A DNA stretch of 64,000 bases, taken from the NCBI RefSeq assembly GCF_000346465.2, contig NC_034012.1, forward strand, positions 14,157,119 through 14,221,118. Reading direction: 5' to 3'. This DNA comes from Prunus persica. Taxonomy: Eukaryota; Streptophyta; Magnoliopsida; Rosales; Rosaceae. The notes below the pieces were generated by a model. The model did not search any database. It saw only the letters and a program-made list of their open reading frames with translations, and was not told where the DNA came from. The position numbers were made by a program, and so were the translations under genes. Shown here one piece after another: positions 59,901 to 64,000 of the stretch; the first letter of the stretch is position 1; the number at the start of each line of letters is the position of its first letter.

Positions 59901-61844
59901 ATCGCTTCGACATTCTGAATGCCTAAAACAACCTTCAGTGCTCCTACGTGACTACCACTGTTACACCGCCATGTCTCTCTACTCTAATTCGTCATCTTCT
60001 TCAAATACAAAAGGTAAGGGCACCCGATACCCTATTTCCCAATTTCTTAATTATCATAATTTGTCATCCACTCACAAATCTTTTGTAGCTTCCATCTCTC
60101 GAGTTGTTAAGCCAACTACTTTTGCCCAAGCTTCGACTGACCCTCTTTGGCAAGAAGCCATGGACAAGGAAATTCAAGCTCTTGAGCAAAATAATACTTG
60201 GTCCATAACACCTTTACCTGCAGGAAAACACCCAATTGGCTGTAACTGTCCAAAGTCAAATATAATTCTGACGGTTCCGTTGAGCACTACAAAGCTCGTC
60301 TCGTGGCCAAGGGATATACCCAACAGGAATGCTTAGACTACACGGAGACATTCTCTCCCACAGCTAAATTGGTCACTTTCCGATGCTTGCTTGCTCTTGC
60401 CGCTGTACGCAATTGGCCCCTCCACCAATTAGACGTCCAAAATGCTTTTCTTTATGGAGATTTAGACAAAGAAGTCTACATGCTTCCTCTACCCGGCCTT
60501 TGCCGACAAGGGGAGCACTTGGTTTGTCGGCTACACAAATCATTATACAGGTTGAAGCAAGCACCACGAAATTGGTTTGCCAAGTTCACCAATGCCCTTC
60601 AAGATGCCGGATTTGTCCATCCCTAGCAGAATATTCACTTTTCACAAGGTATCACGATAATTCATTTACCATTATATTAATTTATGTAGATGATATTGTC
60701 ATTATAGGGAATGATCCTAAGGCAATTCAGTCTCTTAAGGATTTACTCCATGCTCGCTTCCGCATAAAAGACCTTGGAAATCTTAAATATTTTTTGGGAA
60801 TTGAAGTAGCAAGATCAAAGAAGGGAATTTTCATCTCTCAACGCAAGCACACACTGGATATACTTGACAACGCTGGACTTTTGGGTGCTCGCCCTTATTC
60901 CTTTCCCATGGAGCAGACGCTTAGACTCAACCCTACTGATGGCAACCACTACAAGATCCTACCAGATGCAGGCGATTAGTAGGTCGCCTCATTTATCTCA
61001 CAGTAACAAGGCCAAATCTCTCATTTGCTGTCCATGTGCTTAGTCGTTTCATGCATGAGCCGCACCAACCTCATCTAGATGCAGCTCTTCGTGTACTACA
61101 TTATTTGAAAGGCTCTCCAGGATAAGGCATTTTATTCCCTACTACAAACAACCTAAAGTTAAAGGCATTTTGTGACTCATGTTGGGCAAGTTGTCCAACT
61201 ACCAAGAGATCTGTCACAGGTTATTGTACTTTCCTTGGTGATTCTTTGATTTCTTAGAAAATCAAAAAATAAAATACCGTGGCACGTTTCTCTACAGAAG
61301 CAGAAAACCGAGCTATGGCAGATGCGTGTTGTGAGCTCACATGGTTACGTTACATCCTCAAAGACTTGGGCATTCAACATTCAGAACCAGCAGTATTGCA
61401 TTGTGATAATCAATCAGCCCTTTATATTGCAAAGAATCCAGTATTTCACGAGTGAACGAAGCATATTGATCTTGATTGTCACTTGGTGAGACAAAACATT
61501 CAATCAAGCTTGGTGTCTACTGCCTACACGCCAACAAAGATGCAGATTGCTGATATATTTACTAAACCCTTGGGCAAGGTTCCTTTTGGCTCACTATTAG
61601 GCAAGTTGGGAGTATACAACATACACTCTCTAACTTGAAGGGGCATATTGAAATAAGAGGTCAACGTGAATATTTTTTTGCTAGTATAAAAGATTGACAG
61701 CTACAATTTAGCATTCCTATTCTGGTTAACCACTGATTTGTAGGATCTAGATACAAGGAGAATTGTAGGTTCATCTCCTATATATGTTGCTGTACCTTCA
61801 GAATTGTACATTGTACAAATATATGAAATACCAGTTTCTTTACA
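56917..61844 (+). mobile_element. Ty1/copia retrotransposon copia-2, 4.9 kb, inactivated
   Basis: Both LTRs are 199 bp (56917-57115 and 61646-61844) and start TACTGAAATAAG and TATTGAAATAAG, so the usual TG is changed to TA. The flanking 5-mers CTTTA (56912-56916) and CTTCA (61845-61849) differ by one base. The PBS TGGTACCAGAGCC follows the 5' LTR, and the purine tract TTGAAGGGGCA precedes the 3' LTR. Units A, B and D show the empty site. Confidence 0.92.
57157..61638 (+). pseudogene. copia-2 gag-pol polyprotein remnant
   Basis: ATG 57157 opens gag with the copia N-terminal motif PLTGDNYSTWSRKV, then TGA at 57334-57336 in frame. Gag continues (RWQRCNDMILSWILNSL) with further stops to a zinc knuckle of the type CTHC...GDTHTVDTCY (about 58028-58077). 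The protease WVIDSGATDHIT is at about 58369-58404. Integrase covers about 58780-59630, including DDYTRCTWVYLM, a frameshift near 58965 and [18 protein letters not shown] Pro/Thr/Ser-rich linker is at about 59650-59900. Reverse transcriptase covers 60100-60850, with [12 protein letters not shown] and YVDDIVIIGND and a frameshift near 60620. RNase H follows at about 61150-61500 (HCDNQSALYIA). The end is at TGA 61636-61638. Several stops and frameshifts mean no full product. Confidence 0.9.
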
Positions 61845-62893
61845 CTTCATGGTGTGCTTTAGCTACATCTTCTACCCTTCTGCGTTGGTCACATTCATGT
61901 AATCTTGTACATGAAGCAACGTACCACAAAGGCTACCAAAAATTTAATGACTGTGGACCAGAAGGAAGCAGTATATAGGTCCTACTACCTGTGCATTTCT
62001 TGACTAATAGTTTGATGCTTAAGGTAAATCCAATACAGTTAGTGTAAATGTCCTTTTACTATATAATTAGGTATATCCAATACAAAATAAATCTTTAATC
62101 TTGAACATATTTATATAGGGGATTCTATGACTCACAAAGAAAACCTACGGATATATTTGTGTTTATGTTTGATCTCATTTTCTCTTTTGTAATTCCATCT
62201 ACTTTTCATAAGAATTTGTTTGAAACAACTTATATATAAAAACTACCCTTGTTTTTAGATGATTATTGTGGTAGGATAAAATCAACAAAATAGACAAACA
62301 CGGTATTTCAAGAAAAGACTATAATAACAACTATCTAATTGAATGATCAAATGGTTTCGGATCCAAGTGATTGTCGCAGAGATGATCTTTGAAGAAATAT
62401 CTAAAAACTAGATGGTATTGGATTATTGAAATGCATGGTGAGTCTTATAAGGGTGTCCTTCAAATAAGCTTATTTGAGAAATCCCTCAACTAAAGCCATA
62501 TCAGTCTCTTTCTCACAATATATATATATATATATATATATACACACCATACCTTTTGTGAAAATCTAAAAATGCTAAATTAGGAATGATAACTGATAGT
62601 TAAAGAACTCTCGTGATCACTCTACAAGATTGTGACCTAAATGATGAATCAGCAGCTTAAGTTTCACCCCATTTGCCACATACCATCAAAGTAGGGGTTG
62701 ACTTTGGCGTTCTTTAGCCTTTAATCACCACAAGAGTCACAAATTCTTCTCTTCTCTCTCCTTATCTTTCCAACCCCACTGATATCTCAGAAAGGTCTAT
62801 AAATAGGGAGAACCAAGCCACATTATACTCACTCAGCAATCATCTCTTGCATACTTTCATATATACATTATCGTGCTTGTTGTTAAGCAAAAG
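61845..62893 (+). promoter_or_regulatory. GRP-E upstream region
   Basis: Homologous to the ~1 kb upstream of GRP copies A, B and D (ACAATTAGTGTAAATGTCC-like text, AAACCTACGGATA). A (TA)n tract lies at about 62518-62541. The TATA box TATAAATA is at 62798-62805, 96 bp before the ATG. Confidence 0.6.
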
Positions 62894-62944
62894 ATGGCAT
62901 CCTCAAAGGCTTGTCTTCTTCTTGGTCTTGTCTTTGCTGTTCTC
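62894..62944 (+). pseudogene. GRP copy E: exon 1 cut by a copia insertion
   Basis: ATG 62894 starts MASSKACLLLGLVFAVL and is cut after TTCTC (62940-62944), the same base as copy B. The rest lies outside the window or is lost. Unlike copy B, the start codon is intact. Confidence 0.85.
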
Positions 62945-63376
62945 TGTTGACGTGGGTCTCCTAATTAATCAAGGAGATCTACTTCCTTGATTAATTAAGG
63001 GATTTACTTTTTTATTTTTTATATAGTTGATAAATTATTGTATAATTAGGAGATACTTTCCTAATTCTTTACTGTATATAATTTCTTCAAACACAAACCC
63101 TAAACCCTCATATCAAATTTCGTCACACCCAAACCCTAAATCAAATTCCTCATATTTACAGCTTCAGATTCGGATCTTCATACCCGAATCCTCATATCCT
63201 CTTATCACAAAACCCTAAACTCATATTTTTTTCTCTTATCAGAAAACCCTAAACACATATTTTTCCTCTTCTCTTAAATCCTTCCGCTACCATGAATATC
63301 GTCTCATCTTCCCAAACCACTGCCTCCACTTCCCCATCCTCCACAATTGCCACAACAAGTTCCCATGGTTATGTTT
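62945..63376 (+). mobile_element. copia-1 relative in unit E, deleted and interrupted
   Basis: Starts TGTTGACGTGGGTCTCC. It follows the LTR for about 135 bp, then skips, at an AATT-rich junction near 63080, to the leader (TTCTTCAAACACAAACCC). ATG 63292 opens the same leader peptide, MNIVSSSQTTASTS, as copia-1. It is cut at 63377 by an L1 element. It lacks the 1.3 kb solo LTR found in unit B. Confidence 0.85.
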
Positions 63377-64000
63377 TGACAGGACCCGCCTCGAATTTCC
63401 CAAACCCGAGACAAATCTTGTGGAAATTCCGACATCACCCCAATGTCGGACCCAATCACTAAAACTAAAGCGTCCTGTCCCAAAAAGGAATAAGGGCACG
63501 ACACTTTCTACCGAAATTTCGGCAGCCTCCCCTGTAAATTGAACATTCCCCAAATTTCAACCTGCACAAAAACACATTTAATATCCCAACAGGCAGCACT
63601 CACAAGATAATTTCATGCAATTCACAAACTCGGCCTTCGGCCTTTACAAAAACCGAAGTGAAACCAAACAACCCACAAAGCCCTTAAGCAAAATATTGCC
63701 TTCCGCAAGGCAATTAATAAACTCAAATATGAATTATGAATACCAAACACAACTTACATCATCTACCTTTCCAATTCTAACATACGAGGTTTTAACCTCC
63801 TAACACAATCACATTTATGTCTGCGGCTGCACCTAATAACCTTAGGCTGCCTACATACCCTCACTGAGGGATCAAGCCAGACGTAGTTCTTTCTACTAAA
63901 TCCCGATTTCCAAACACAGACAATACCTTTATTCATCTCTCTGTTAATCACATAATCTCCCCATATGCCGAAACTACCAACGCCACGTATGGGGTCTGTC
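63377..64000 (-). mobile_element. L1 element copy 4, partial at window edge
   Basis: The plus strand starts TGACAGGACCCGCCTCG, the inverse of the L1 3' end, and follows copy 3 (41763 onward) including the text before the tandem array and its first CGCCACGTATGGGGTC. It continues past the window, so solo or full-length status is unknown. Confidence 0.8.

Larger units (their letters stand above)
56791..64000 (+). repeat. GRP duplication unit E (runs off the window)
   Basis: The upstream block is split by copia-2 (resuming at about 61845 with CTTCATGGTGTGC). Next come a TATA box at 62798-62805, GRP-E exon 1 and a copia-1 relative at the very base where copia-1 sits in unit B. Confidence 0.85.

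Noticed and set aside
60383..60979. 198-codon ORF overlapping the copia-2 reverse transcriptase as a separate gene
   Set aside because: Its second half is the true RT frame (YVDDIVIIGND) reached by a frameshift. The first half is out-of-frame reading of the same RT.

Overview
The window is plant nuclear DNA from a eudicot. It has spliced genes with short exons, a plastid-targeted FtsZ, a plant V-ATPase subunit e, TPS-a-type terpene synthase and CYP71-type P450 remnants, and dense Ty1/copia, Ty3/gypsy, CACTA, hAT, Harbinger and SINE insertions. A woody rosid, perhaps Rosaceae, fits, but that placement is weak and rests on general resemblance only.

Left end (1-9.8 kb), conserved gene space: the last exon of an unrecognised plus-strand gene (1603-1967), then two minus-strand genes I could splice base by base. 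The first is FtsZ1 (chloroplast division, 6 exons, 420 aa, 2645-5936, one apparent GC-AG intron). The second is V-ATPase subunit e (3 exons, 70 aa, 7034-9080). From memory the same two genes are adjacent in Arabidopsis, which suggests old microsynteny.

The rest (9.8-64 kb) is a decayed, repeatedly duplicated block. Its core is a small secreted Gly/His-rich protein gene (GRP) present in five states. A has a nonsense codon and a 1-nt deletion. B has lost its start codon and is split by a copia element and a small DNA element. C is reduced to intron and flank. D is intact (51717-52394, 133 aa). E is split by the same copia insertion as B. Each unit with visible 3' flank carries a Tat/Ogre-like gypsy LTR there, and A and D also carry a minus-strand copia LTR stub. 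Between units B and C lie a wrecked sesquiterpene synthase gene (28893-34808), an inverted terpene synthase fragment fused to copia sequence (27.2-27.96 kb), and the C-terminal exon of a frameshifted CYP71-like P450 (36893-37506).

Mobile elements with resolved ends include: four copies of a ~2.9 kb TGTAAC...TGTCA solo-LTR-like element carrying tandem repeats packed with ACGTGGC boxes; a 5.6 kb copia with a 1.3 kb solo LTR nested in its 5' LTR; a 4.9 kb copia with gag and pol; a 4.5 kb non-autonomous CACTA element full of GCGCGACGAA palindromes and a 346-bp tandem array; two hAT-like MITEs; a Tourist-like MITE; and SINEs. The duplicated units supply empty sites that confirm several insertions.

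Functional content appears limited to the unknown gene, FtsZ1, VHA-e and GRP-D. I found no convincing novel multi-gene system. The most unusual material is the ACGTGGC-rich LTR arrays, the CACTA palindrome/346-bp architecture and the layered history of the GRP array.
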